A DNA stretch of 8,718 nt from DALYDK01 sp964415715 (GCA_964415715.1 CAYQBK010000006.1:1-8718), one strand, 5' to 3'. Counted from the stretch's first letter, positions 1 to 5,856 are shown. Made by a program: numbers and translations. Notes: a model not told the origin generated them from the letters alone.

Positions 1-378
1 AATCCAGAAACAACCACTGGTGGTAACGCACCCAAGTTTTATACGTCTGTACGTATGGATATTAGGCGTATTAGTCAAATAAAGAGTGGTGATGAAGTTA
101 TCGGCAACAGAGCAAAAGTTAAAGTAGTCAAAAACAAGATCGCTCCACCTTTTAGGGAAGCTGAATTTGACATAATGTACAATGTTGGTATCAGCCGTGA
201 GGGTGAAACTCTCGATCTGGCTGTTATTCACAATATAGTAGGCAAAGCTGGAGCTTGGTTCGAATATGACGGTGCTAAAATTGGCCAGGGGCGAGAAGCA
301 GCCAAACAATACCTAAAAGACAATCCAGAGGTACTAAAAAAGATTGATAAGTTAGTTAGAAAAACCGCCTTAGGTTAA
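1..378 (+). CDS. recA: Recombinase RecA, C-terminal part (5' end outside window)
   Basis: RecA is the ATP-dependent strand-exchange recombinase that also triggers the SOS response. The reading frame is open from base 1 and gives the last 125 residues. It begins with the near-invariant NPETTTGGNAPKFY stretch of the core domain (L2 loop region), continues through SVRMDIRRI and VKVVKNKIAPPF, and ends in the small C-terminal domain with KAGAWFEYDGAKIGQGRE and KQYLKDNPEV. All of these match RecA family signatures in order. An internal ATG at 55 is not the real start, because the homology continues upstream of it. The protein stops at KTALG and lacks the strongly acidic tail of E. coli RecA, a tail known there to restrain DNA binding. 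recX follows after 27 bp, the usual pairing. The identification is very secure; the ATPase half lies upstream of the window. Confidence 0.98.
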   Translation, partial: NPETTTGGNAPKFYTSVRMDIRRISQIKSGDEVIGNRAKVKVVKNKIAPPFREAEFDIMYNVGISREGETLDLAVIHNIVGKAGAWFEYDGAKIGQGREAAKQYLKDNPEVLKKIDKLVRKTALG

Positions 379-405
379 TCGTGTTTTCATCAATAAACTG
401 TCAAT

Positions 406-1008
406 ATGAAAATCACAAAGATTTCTGCACAAGTTAAAAATCCTGATCGGGTGAGTATTTATATTGACGGGGTATATAGTTTGTCGTTAAATCTTGACCA
501 GCTATTGGTTGAGAAGCTCAAAGTTGGTTTAGAGCTTGATGAGAGTCGAGTAGAACAGCTCAAAAAACTTTCGACGATCGGAAAGATTCGTATGCGAACC
601 ATAGAATGGTTATACATTCGTCCACGATCGGAGAAAGAGCTAGTGACATATCTAAAAAAGAAGCAGTTGAGTGATGAAGACACAACTGTTTTAATCAAAG
701 ATATGCAAGACAAGGAATATCAGAATGATCTTAAGTTTGCAATATGGTGGCGTGATCAACGTCTACTAAAGAATAAAAGCAAAAGATATATTGCGCAGGA
801 GCTAAGATTAAAAGGTTTGGATACCGTGACGGTCAACAATGTCATGTTAGAGTTAGACGATAAACAGAGCCTTGCTGATTTGATAGACAAAAAACGATTA
901 TTGACAAAATACCCTGATAGGCAAAAACTAGCTTTATATTTGATGCGACAAGGCTTTGATTATCCATTAATCAAGGAATATTTGTTAGGCATTAGTCAGT
1001 TGCCATGA
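406..1008 (+). CDS. recX: RecA modulator RecX
   Basis: RecX binds RecA filaments and limits their extension or stability. The 200-residue product is mostly helical. Residues 1-55 form an N-terminal extension (ISAQVKNPDRVSIYIDGVYSLSL) of the kind seen in Gram-positive-type RecX. The three-helix repeats of the family follow from about residue 60: AIEWLYIRPRSEKEL-like (here TIEWLYIRPRSEKEL), then DLKFAIWWRDQRLLKNKSKRYIAQELRLKG, then KLALYLMRQGFDYPLIKEYL. It is longer than E. coli RecX (166 residues) because of the extension. The ATG at 406 has no clear Shine-Dalgarno sequence, and the gene lies 27 bp after recA, so it is probably made from the recA transcript. Its TGA stop at 1006-1008 lies inside the end of the convergent PRC-barrel gene. 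The call rests on both family pattern and position. Confidence 0.93.
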   Translation: MKITKISAQVKNPDRVSIYIDGVYSLSLNLDQLLVEKLKVGLELDESRVEQLKKLSTIGKIRMRTIEWLYIRPRSEKELVTYLKKKQLSDEDTTVLIKDMQDKEYQNDLKFAIWWRDQRLLKNKSKRYIAQELRLKGLDTVTVNNVMLELDDKQSLADLIDKKRLLTKYPDRQKLALYLMRQGFDYPLIKEYLLGISQLP

Positions 1009-1513
1009 CCGAGCTGTTTTTACCTAACTTAACTGTTTCATCTGGGTCACTAATAATTATTTGAGAATTACTTATTTCAATAATACTTGATCTATCTATT
1101 GTCAGCTGTGGTGTGTTGATAGAGCTCCAAACAGATGGCTTAACATATAATTTTTGGATATAAAGACTTTCTTTTTCGGTTGCAAAATCAATAACTTTTC
1201 CAAGCTTTTTTCTGCCAGAAATAACTGTTTTGCCGATTAATTCAAAACCAATGTTGATAACTGGTTGTAGTCGAATAAGCTCTTCTTTCTCGCTAAGATC
1301 GCTTGGGTCATCAATAATGATACCTCGCGAAGAAAAGTCTCTGATATGAATATCAAGCAAATGCAATCGGTCGCCACGAATATTTGTGCAGTAGAATCCG
1401 TCAATATGTAGATTATCTGGATTTATTATTGGGCTATCTATGTTGCCAATCTTGTCGCCAGTTCTGATAGCCATAAGGTCCTTGTTGTATAGTTCGGCAG
1501 AAAGTATTAGCAT
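992..1513 (-). CDS. PRC-barrel domain protein
   Basis: The 173-residue product has no signal peptide or membrane segment, so it is probably cytoplasmic. It appears to hold two PRC-barrel-like beta domains. The first spans about residues 1-80 (ILSAELYNKDLMAIRTGDKIGNI, then PIINPDNLHIDGFYC). The second spans about residues 85-160 (IGFELIGKTVISGRKKLGKVIDFATEKESLYIQKLYVKP). PRC barrels occur in RimM, the photosynthetic reaction centre H subunit and many uncharacterised proteins, generally as binding modules; no substrate can be read here. The ATG at 1511-1513 is the only ATG before an in-frame TAA four codons upstream. The next possible start is the ATG for Met14 at 1472-1474. Its last 17 bp overlap recX tail to tail. 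It is transcribed divergently from the lamin-tail gene. The domain call is fairly good; the function is unknown. Confidence 0.8.
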   Translation of the reverse strand: MLILSAELYNKDLMAIRTGDKIGNIDSPIINPDNLHIDGFYCTNIRGDRLHLLDIHIRDFSSRGIIIDDPSDLSEKEELIRLQPVINIGFELIGKTVISGRKKLGKVIDFATEKESLYIQKLYVKPSVWSSINTPQLTIDRSSIIEISNSQIIISDPDETVKLGKNSSVMATD

Positions 1514-1514
1514 A

Positions 1515-1543
1515 ATTATATTTTAACAGAAAACACGGGTCAC
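1515..1543 (-). promoter_or_regulatory. Candidate promoter for the PRC-barrel gene
   Basis: On the minus strand, GTGACC (1538-1543) is separated by 17 bp from a perfect TATAAT (1515-1520), which directly abuts the ATG at 1513. An overlapping TAAAAT (1520-1525) would put the transcription start on the A of the ATG. No Shine-Dalgarno sequence precedes the gene, so a leaderless message is likely. If the TATAAT is the one used, the transcript would begin about five bases inside the gene and the Met14 codon would be the start. Confidence 0.4.
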
Positions 1544-1559
1544 TTTTTTTACAAAATTA

Positions 1560-1588
1560 TTGAAAAATTAACAGCCGTGTAATTTAAT
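1560..1588 (+). promoter_or_regulatory. Candidate promoter for the lamin-tail/tsaE/tsaB operon
   Basis: TTGAAA (1560-1565, five of six to the -35 consensus) is followed by a 17-bp spacer and TTTAAT (1583-1588). Seven bases downstream is the ATG at 1596, so the predicted transcript has a leader of zero or one base. No Shine-Dalgarno sequence is present, which fits leaderless translation. Confidence 0.5.
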
Positions 1589-1595
1589 AAGAATA

Positions 1596-3119
1596 ATGCT
1601 TAAGTTTATTGCTAGTTTTATCTTGATGATGGTATTTTTCTTGGCATCAAGCATAAATACTATGGCTGTACCTGTTGGGCATTTGGTCATAAATGAGATC
1701 CAAACCAATGGTATTGGGACTGGCACGACCGAACAAGAGTTTATCGAAATACATAATCCAACCGATCAAACTGTGGATATTTCTGACTGGTATTTACGCT
1801 ATTACTCATCATCTGGGATATCATCGACTGCAAAAAAGATTTTGACTATATCCCAGGGAACAAAAATATACCCAAACGGTAATATCATTTTTGCTCCAGC
1901 AGGCTATCTGCCTGGCAATGCCAGTATTATACGTTACACAACTAACAGTTCGTTCGGTGGAATATCTTATGATGGGGCTACTATAGATTTGGTTGATACA
2001 CAAGATGATATTGTAGATAGATTGGGCTGGGGTGTGAAGGCATCAATATTGTCCGAAACTATGCCTGCGGTAGCTCCAAAGTACGGTCAGTCTATTAGCC
2101 GTAAGATAGATGATAGCAATATTGTCGATACCGACAACAACAATTTAGATTTTGAAGCAGTAATAATACCCAATCCAGAGACTAGTAACATTGCACCGAT
2201 TCTTCCCGATCCAACACCCGTTGATAGTCCACAAACTCCTGACCCGATAACTAACCCTGTAGCCGACTCAAATACAGCCTCATCTGAACAGCCCAGTATC
2301 GACACAACTGTTAGTACATCTACAGATAATACAACACCATCGACAAACATTGATCAATCCAATGTGACCAATGCAACTGATATGTTACCACCTGTCATAA
2401 ACGAATTGATGATTGATCCAGCTTCACCACTATCCGATGCAAACGATGAATGGGTGGAAATATATAATCCAAACAATAGTGTGTTTGATTTGGCGGGCTA
2501 TAAAGTCTTAGTGGGCGATAATCTATCATACAAGTATACTTTTACTTATGAGAAAATTCCTGCAAATGGTTATGTTTTAGTAACTTCAAAAGACACCCCT
2601 ATTTCTCTGAGTAACAGTGGTAGTAGAGTGGTCATTCAAGATTCAGCTGGCCAGAATGTTGATGATGTTAGTTACCAAAAAGCTGAGACGGGCAGTAGTT
2701 ATGCCCGAGATAGCAATGGTGAATGGAAATGGACAATTACACCTACTGCAAATGCTGATAATGTCATAACCTACAGCGTGGCAACCACGGTTGAGGCTGT
2801 AAAAAAATCAACCGCCATACCCAAGAGTCAGAAAACAACTACTCCAAAGACTGACACAAAAAAGACAAGTACCGTTGCTAAAGTTACATCCACTACAACC
2901 CCCAAAGCAAAAGCCAAAACAACCACCACTAAAGGAGCGACCACCCAGAATCAAGATGAACAACTTGTAGCAACGCCAAACAGTATACCAGCACCAATAC
3001 TTGCGACAATTGCCCTATTGGCTGTACTCTATTTGGGGTATGAATACAGATTTGAAATTAGTAATAGATTCAACCAGCTCAAAAACTACCGAGCAAATAG
3101 GCCAAACACTGGGCGGTAA
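1596..3119 (+). CDS. Secreted, C-terminally anchored protein with two lamin-tail domains
   Basis: The 507-residue product begins with a clear signal peptide (hydrophobic core about residues 4-19, likely cut after NTMA at residue 24). A first lamin-tail domain (LTD) starts at VINEIQTNG and includes EQEFIEIHNPTDQTVDISDWYL. A Pro/Thr/Ser-rich linker covers about residues 200-262. A second LTD starts at PPVINELMIDP (about residue 265) and includes NDEWVEIYNPNN and LAGYKV. A Lys/Thr-rich linker follows to about residue 460, then a membrane helix near 465-482 and a basic tail of about 25 residues. The domains should therefore face outward, held by the C-terminal helix. Bacterial LTDs are immunoglobulin-like folds found on surface proteins and near extracellular nucleases; no enzyme motif is visible here. 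A structural or adhesive surface role is inference. Its 3' end overlaps tsaE. Bases between about 2160 and 2340 are low-complexity coding sequence. Confidence 0.85.
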   Translation: MLKFIASFILMMVFFLASSINTMAVPVGHLVINEIQTNGIGTGTTEQEFIEIHNPTDQTVDISDWYLRYYSSSGISSTAKKILTISQGTKIYPNGNIIFAPAGYLPGNASIIRYTTNSSFGGISYDGATIDLVDTQDDIVDRLGWGVKASILSETMPAVAPKYGQSISRKIDDSNIVDTDNNNLDFEAVIIPNPETSNIAPILPDPTPVDSPQTPDPITNPVADSNTASSEQPSIDTTVSTSTDNTTPSTNIDQSNVTNATDMLPPVINELMIDPASPLSDANDEWVEIYNPNNSVFDLAGYKVLVGDNLSYKYTFTYEKIPANGYVLVTSKDTPISLSNSGSRVVIQDSAGQNVDDVSYQKAETGSSYARDSNGEWKWTITPTANADNVITYSVATTVEAVKKSTAIPKSQKTTTPKTDTKKTSTVAKVTSTTTPKAKAKTTTTKGATTQNQDEQLVATPNSIPAPILATIALLAVLYLGYEYRFEISNRFNQLKNYRANRPNTGR

Positions 3120-3510
3120 TCTTCGTGGTGGTGAAATATTAGAGCTTATTAGTGATCTGGGCGGTGGTAAAACCACATTTACGCGTGGCCTGGTCCAAGG
3201 CCTAGGAAGCAAAGACATTGTTGCTAGCCCAACATTTACAGTGTCAAAAGTCTATGAAGCAGGTGACATTACCGTTCACCATTTTGATTTTTATAGATTA
3301 GCTGAACCAGGTATCATGGCTTATGATATCCAAGACATCATCAAAGACCCAAAAAATATTGTAGTTATAGAATGGGCGGATATTGTAAGAGATGTGTTAC
3401 CAAATAAAACTGTGAAAATATATTTTGAATATAGTTCAGAAATGACTAGGAAAATATCAATTTTATATAATCAGCAGCAGAAATATATCGTGAAAGGATT
3501 GCTAAGATGA
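3040..3510 (+). CDS. tsaE: tRNA t6A biosynthesis ATPase TsaE
   Basis: TsaE is the small P-loop ATPase that works with TsaB and TsaD to make N6-threonylcarbamoyladenosine at position 37 of ANN-decoding tRNAs. From the ATG at 3040 the product has 156 residues, the normal size. Visible motifs are the Walker A loop SDLGGGKTTFTRGL, the switch region ASPTFTVSKVY, HHFDFYRL, and IEWADIV, which corresponds to the usual IEWPE. The first glycine of the usual GDLGAGKT loop is serine here. I chose the ATG at 3040; a longer frame back to 3001 adds only membrane-helix-like sequence read out of frame from the previous gene. A TTG at 3052 giving KLVIDSTS is also possible. No well-spaced Shine-Dalgarno sequence is present. 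The start overlaps the lamin-tail gene by 80 bp, and the stop overlaps the tsaB start (ATGA), suggesting translational coupling. Confidence 0.94.
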   Translation: MNTDLKLVIDSTSSKTTEQIGQTLGGNLRGGEILELISDLGGGKTTFTRGLVQGLGSKDIVASPTFTVSKVYEAGDITVHHFDFYRLAEPGIMAYDIQDIIKDPKNIVVIEWADIVRDVLPNKTVKIYFEYSSEMTRKISILYNQQQKYIVKGLLR

Positions 3511-3899
3511 AAATAGTTGCTATTAAAACTGACAATCCAACTGCAGAATTGTATTTGTATGAAGATTACCATCAGCTAGATATTATAAGTTGGCAAGCCC
3601 ACAGGCAATTGGCAGACACTATCCATTACAAAATAAAAACAATATTATCAGACAACAACTGTAACCTAGAAGATATAAATGGCCTGGTTGTATTTGCTGG
3701 CCCTGGTAGTTTTACTGGTCTACGTATTGGGGCAAGTGTTTTTAATGCTTTGGCTTATGCTTTGGATATACCTATAGTAGGCACGAGTGGTGATGATTGG
3801 CTAAATATTGGTGTTCTCATGATTATCGAACATAAAAATGATAAAATTGTCATACCACAGTATGGTGGGCACATAAATATAACCGCCCCGAAAAGATAA
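3507..3899 (+). CDS. tsaB: Very short TsaB (tRNA t6A biosynthesis scaffold)
   Basis: TsaB is the inactive Kae1-like partner that dimerises with TsaD and recruits TsaE. This product has 130 residues, whereas common TsaB proteins have about 220-235. It keeps the N-terminal ASKHA half: an opening beta strand (MKIVAIKTDNP), a helix with HRQLADTIHYKI, and the family signature VVFAGPGSFTGLRIGASVFNALAYALDIPIVG. It then passes quickly to an ending PQYGGHINITAPKR, which resembles the normal TsaB C-terminal P-x-Y segment. The middle of the second lobe appears to be missing rather than cut off by a frameshift, since the ending looks native. It overlaps tsaE by four bases and ends three bases before the convergent Fur-family gene. 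tsaD is not in this window. Confidence 0.85.
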   Translation: MKIVAIKTDNPTAELYLYEDYHQLDIISWQAHRQLADTIHYKIKTILSDNNCNLEDINGLVVFAGPGSFTGLRIGASVFNALAYALDIPIVGTSGDDWLNIGVLMIIEHKNDKIVIPQYGGHINITAPKR

Positions 3900-3902
3900 C
3901 TA

Positions 3903-4325
3903 CTATTTAGTACAATCAGAACATTCACCTGTTAACTCTAAAAAGTGAGACCTTAATCCGACAAAGCCTTCATTTTTGGCAATAAACTCGAGCTGTTTCT
4001 CGATAATTTCACTCTTGAATTCGATTGCTTTTTTGCATTTACTACATCTAATAAAATGATAGTGTTTTTTGGAATTGTTATTTATATTTATGACACGCTT
4101 TTTACCATAACCATACTCATCAGTTAACCCAATTTTCCTAAATAGATCCAATGTTCTATAAATTGTAACTATATCAAAACCTTTACGGGCAGTAGTTTCT
4201 ATAAATTCACCTGCCGAAACAGGGGCCATGTCATTAAATATTTGGAATAGTTGCATCCTAATAGTTGTTGCCTTGTATCCATGATTTTCACACACCTGTC
4301 GGAAATTTACTTGTTCTTTGATCAT
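3903..4325 (-). CDS. Fur-family metal-responsive repressor
   Basis: The 140-residue product has the two-part Fur layout. The N-terminal winged helix covers about residues 1-85 (CENHGYKATTIRMQLFQIF, then recognition-helix region DIVTIYRTLDLFRKIGL). The C-terminal dimerisation and metal domain starts near KKHYHFIRCSKCKKAIEF and ends LRSHFLELTGECSDCTK. Both CxxC pairs of the structural zinc site are present (CSKC and CSDC). The usual HHHH-type metal cluster is reduced to HYH, with another His in RSHFLEL. I chose the ATG at 4323-4325 over an upstream TTG at 4347-4349, because the TTG falls inside the promoter and would precede the predicted transcript start. It is divergent from a ZIP transporter and probably controls both genes. 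Zinc, manganese, nickel and iron all remain possible as the sensed metal. The family call is secure; the subtype is not. Confidence 0.93.
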   Translation of the reverse strand: MIKEQVNFRQVCENHGYKATTIRMQLFQIFNDMAPVSAGEFIETTARKGFDIVTIYRTLDLFRKIGLTDEYGYGKKRVININNNSKKHYHFIRCSKCKKAIEFKSEIIEKQLEFIAKNEGFVGLRSHFLELTGECSDCTK

Positions 4326-4326
4326 A

Positions 4327-4360
4327 TTGCAATTGTATTGCAAGTGCAAAAAATTTGCAA
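4327..4360. promoter_or_regulatory. Tandem TTGCAA-N5-TTGCAA operator, probable Fur-family binding sites
   Basis: Two 17-bp palindromes abut each other. The first is TTGCAA-N5-TTGCAA (4327-4343). The second is GTGCAA-N5-TTGCAA (4344-4360). The half-site is itself palindromic and recurs at spacings of 11, 6 and 11 bp. The pair covers the regulator promoter from -35 to just before its start codon and lies upstream of the ZIP gene, as expected for autoregulation plus control of the transporter. From memory, the layout matches the Nur box of Streptomyces (tTGCaa-N5-ttGCAA). Binding by this protein is inferred. Confidence 0.72.
4332..4360 (-). promoter_or_regulatory. Leaderless promoter of the Fur-family gene
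   Basis: On the minus strand, TTGCAA (4355-4360) serves as a -35, followed by a 17-bp spacer and TACAAT (4332-4337, five of six to consensus). Transcription should begin about seven bases later, at 4325, which is the A of the ATG. Both hexamers overlap the operator half-sites, so a bound repressor would block polymerase directly. Confidence 0.6.
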
Positions 4361-4382
4361 ACAGGAAAAATAAAGACTACCA

Positions 4383-4410
4383 TATAAGCTGTAATCATAA
4401 AAGTTCAGGA
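4383..4410 (+). promoter_or_regulatory. Possible -10 and ribosome binding site of the ZIP gene
   Basis: TATAAG (4383-4388) is a plausible -10, but I see no convincing -35 at the right distance. AGGA (4407-4410) lies eight bases before the ATG at 4419 and is one of the few Shine-Dalgarno-like sites in the window. The tandem palindrome ends 22 bp upstream of the -10, so a bound repressor would cover the -35 position. Confidence 0.35.
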
Positions 4411-4418
4411 CAATAAAT

Positions 4419-5177
4419 ATGTTATTAGTTATAATTTTTTCGTTTATAGGAAGTATTTTTTCACTTATAGGTGGGCTATTGTTGATAGGTAGTAAAAAAA
4501 GTGCTAAAAAGTTAGCAATATATGTTACACCATTTGCAGCAGGCGCACTTATTGCTGCTGTTTTTTTGGATTTATTACCAGACGGTCTTTCGGCTTCTTC
4601 AACAAACAATGTCTTGACCGGTGCGCTTTTGGGTATAGTTGGTTTCTTTTATTTGGAACGTTTTCTAAATTGGTTTCATCACCATCATGAACATAGTGAA
4701 AATATTCATCAACAACGACCAGTGGCTATGATAATTATTGGAAATACTTTACATAATGCTCTTGACGGTGTTGCTATAGCGGCAGCTTTTTTGGTTAGTC
4801 CGAGTGCAGGTATTATTACAACTATCGCTATTGCAGCTCATGAAATACCGCATGAGATTGGTGATTTTGGCTTACTACTCGCAAGAGGTTTTAATCGAAA
4901 AAAAGTCTTAATTATAAATGTACTCAGTGCTTTGGCTGCAACCTTTGCCGCTATATTAACCTACGCGCTAGGCAATAACCACCAGCTACCAATAGGTTTG
5001 CTTTTGGGTATCAGCTCAGGGTTTCTGTTGTATATAGCACTTTCAGATCTAATACCGACTATACATGACTCATATGACAATAAGAAACTGTTTGACTTCA
5101 AGCCTTTGTTATTGCTGGTAGGGATACTAGTTGTTGCTGTTATGGTAAAGGTTGCGGGTAGATTCATTACTGAGTAA
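4419..5177 (+). CDS. ZIP-family divalent metal transporter
   Basis: ZIP proteins carry Zn2+ and related divalent metals into the cytoplasm. The 252-residue product has about eight membrane helices, the family standard. The first helix is near residues 2-22. A His-rich cytoplasmic-type loop, HHHHEHSENIHQQ, lies near 87-99. The fourth helix has HNALDGVAIAAAF, and the fifth has AHEIPHEIGDFGLLLARG. These are the paired metal-site motifs (HNxxDGxAI and HExPHExGDF) that line the transport path, and all key His, Glu and Asp residues are present, so it should be functional. The pattern fits the GufA/ZupT-like bacterial branch. It is divergent from the Fur-family repressor and separated from it by the tandem palindrome, so it is probably derepressed when the metal is scarce. 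The metal could be zinc, manganese, iron or nickel. Confidence 0.94.
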   Translation: MLLVIIFSFIGSIFSLIGGLLLIGSKKSAKKLAIYVTPFAAGALIAAVFLDLLPDGLSASSTNNVLTGALLGIVGFFYLERFLNWFHHHHEHSENIHQQRPVAMIIIGNTLHNALDGVAIAAAFLVSPSAGIITTIAIAAHEIPHEIGDFGLLLARGFNRKKVLIINVLSALAATFAAILTYALGNNHQLPIGLLLGISSGFLLYIALSDLIPTIHDSYDNKKLFDFKPLLLLVGILVVAVMVKVAGRFITE

Positions 5178-5209
5178 TCGCTAAAAAATATAAATTTAAC
5201 AAATGTTGC

Positions 5210-5237
5210 TTGACAAATTGATAATTACGGTTATGAT
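5210..5237 (+). promoter_or_regulatory. Promoter of the repeat-containing membrane protein gene
   Basis: A perfect TTGACA (5210-5215) is followed by a 16-bp spacer and TATGAT (5232-5237, five of six). Transcription should start near 5244, leaving an A-rich leader of about 67 bases before the GTG at 5311. The similarity to the promoter at 5829 extends over 38 bp (5210-5247). Confidence 0.7.
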
Positions 5238-5310
5238 TAAAATATTGTTTGACGTCTATTGAACTAAACTAGACAGCAATCGTTAAATAAAAACAAGTAA
5301 AAAATACACG

Positions 5311-5832
5311 GTGGGAAGGTATTTTAGGAACTTGCAAGCCCAAAAGCAAAACAGATCTAACTATGCAACAATATTTAGGCCATTTCCATATAGGTCTATT
5401 GACGGAGTGCACAGGCCAAATCCTAACCCAATTCAAGAGTCTATTGTAGGTGGTGATTTTATCCAAACACCCGAAAAATTAACAATAACTAAACCAATAC
5501 TACAATACGCCAATCGGTCCATCAACCGTCTCGAGCCACAAGACAACAGATCAATAGATGGAGTATACAAACCAACTTTACCGTCACCCAGAGAAACAGT
5601 AATAACAGATATTCCGACTGTGAAACCAACGCCAGAACCAAAACCAAGTTCACTACCTAGTTATTCTACAGTTCAAGAAATACCCATCAACCGTCTCGAG
5701 CCACAAGACAACAGATCAATAGATGGAGTATACAAACCAAAATCAAATAGACTATACATTGAACTTATAAACACATTTTTGCTTTTTGTCATTGTAGTAT
5801 TTATAATACTTATTTACATAAAAAAGACTTGA
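5311..5832 (+). CDS. Proline-rich, tail-anchored membrane protein with RSIDGVYKP repeats
   Basis: I do not recognise a family for this 173-residue product. It starts at GTG 5311, the only usual start codon after an in-frame TAA at 5284, and has no Shine-Dalgarno sequence. Residues 1-145 are polar, proline-rich and probably disordered, with many Arg, Asn, Gln and Pro. The motif RSIDGV(H/Y)(R/K)P occurs at residues 28-36, 80-88 and 135-143. The last two copies lie in an 18-residue repeat (INRLEPQDNRSIDGVYKP) that is identical in both. A single membrane helix (about 150-169) ends in KKT at the C-terminus. With no signal peptide, a cytoplasmic N-terminal region with a tail anchor is the likelier topology, though positive charge flanks both sides of the helix. 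Its TGA stop lies inside the -35 of the next gene, with which it shares a near-duplicate promoter. A partnership with that gene is inference. Confidence 0.72.
   Translation: MGRYFRNLQAQKQNRSNYATIFRPFPYRSIDGVHRPNPNPIQESIVGGDFIQTPEKLTITKPILQYANRSINRLEPQDNRSIDGVYKPTLPSPRETVITDIPTVKPTPEPKPSSLPSYSTVQEIPINRLEPQDNRSIDGVYKPKSNRLYIELINTFLLFVIVVFIILIYIKKT
5519..5575 (+). repeat. 57-bp perfect direct repeat, copy 1
   Basis: This copy is identical base for base to 5684-5740. The offset is 165 bp (55 codons), so the reading frame is kept. It encodes INRLEPQDNRSIDGVYKP. Identity at synonymous positions points to a recent duplication or gene conversion. Confidence 0.95.
5684..5740 (+). repeat. 57-bp perfect direct repeat, copy 2
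   Basis: Second copy of the in-frame repeat at 5519-5575. A much-diverged partial relative of its 3' half lies at 5392-5418, where the same amino-acid motif uses different codons. Confidence 0.95.
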
Positions 5833-5856
5833 CAATTTTACAGATATGGCTATGCT
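5829..5856 (+). promoter_or_regulatory. Promoter of the sortase-like protein gene
   Basis: TTGACA (5829-5834) is followed by a 16-bp spacer and TATGCT (5851-5856). The TGA stop of the previous gene lies inside this -35. Transcription should start near 5863, giving an A-rich leader of about 70 bases before the ATG at 5934. It aligns without gaps to the promoter at 5210, 28 of 38 positions being identical. Confidence 0.65.

Noticed and set aside
2087..2350. Minus-strand open frame opposite the lamin-tail linker
   Set aside because: It mirrors the low-complexity Pro/Thr/Ser linker codons, with no promoter, Shine-Dalgarno sequence or family resemblance.
3099..3116. RPNTG near the C-terminus of the lamin-tail protein, resembling a sortase sorting signal
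   Set aside because: A sorting signal must precede the membrane helix. Here the motif follows it, in the last residues of the cytoplasmic-side tail.
4326..4349. Longer Fur-family protein starting at TTG 4347-4349
   Set aside because: The extra eight codons fall in the operator and promoter, upstream of the predicted transcript start, and add no family-like sequence.
5269..5466. Minus-strand open frame covering the start of the repeat protein gene
   Set aside because: It runs against the strong plus-strand promoter and coding signal, and the predicted peptide has no family features.
5641..5683. LPSYS in the repeat protein as a substrate motif for the neighbouring sortase-like protein
   Set aside because: The motif lies far from the C-terminal helix, lacks the T-G pair, and is probably on the cytoplasmic side. 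The neighbouring domain also has no catalytic Cys.
5519..5740. CRISPR or phage-like repeat array
   Set aside because: There are only two identical copies, 165 bp apart and in frame within one gene, so this is a protein-coding duplication.
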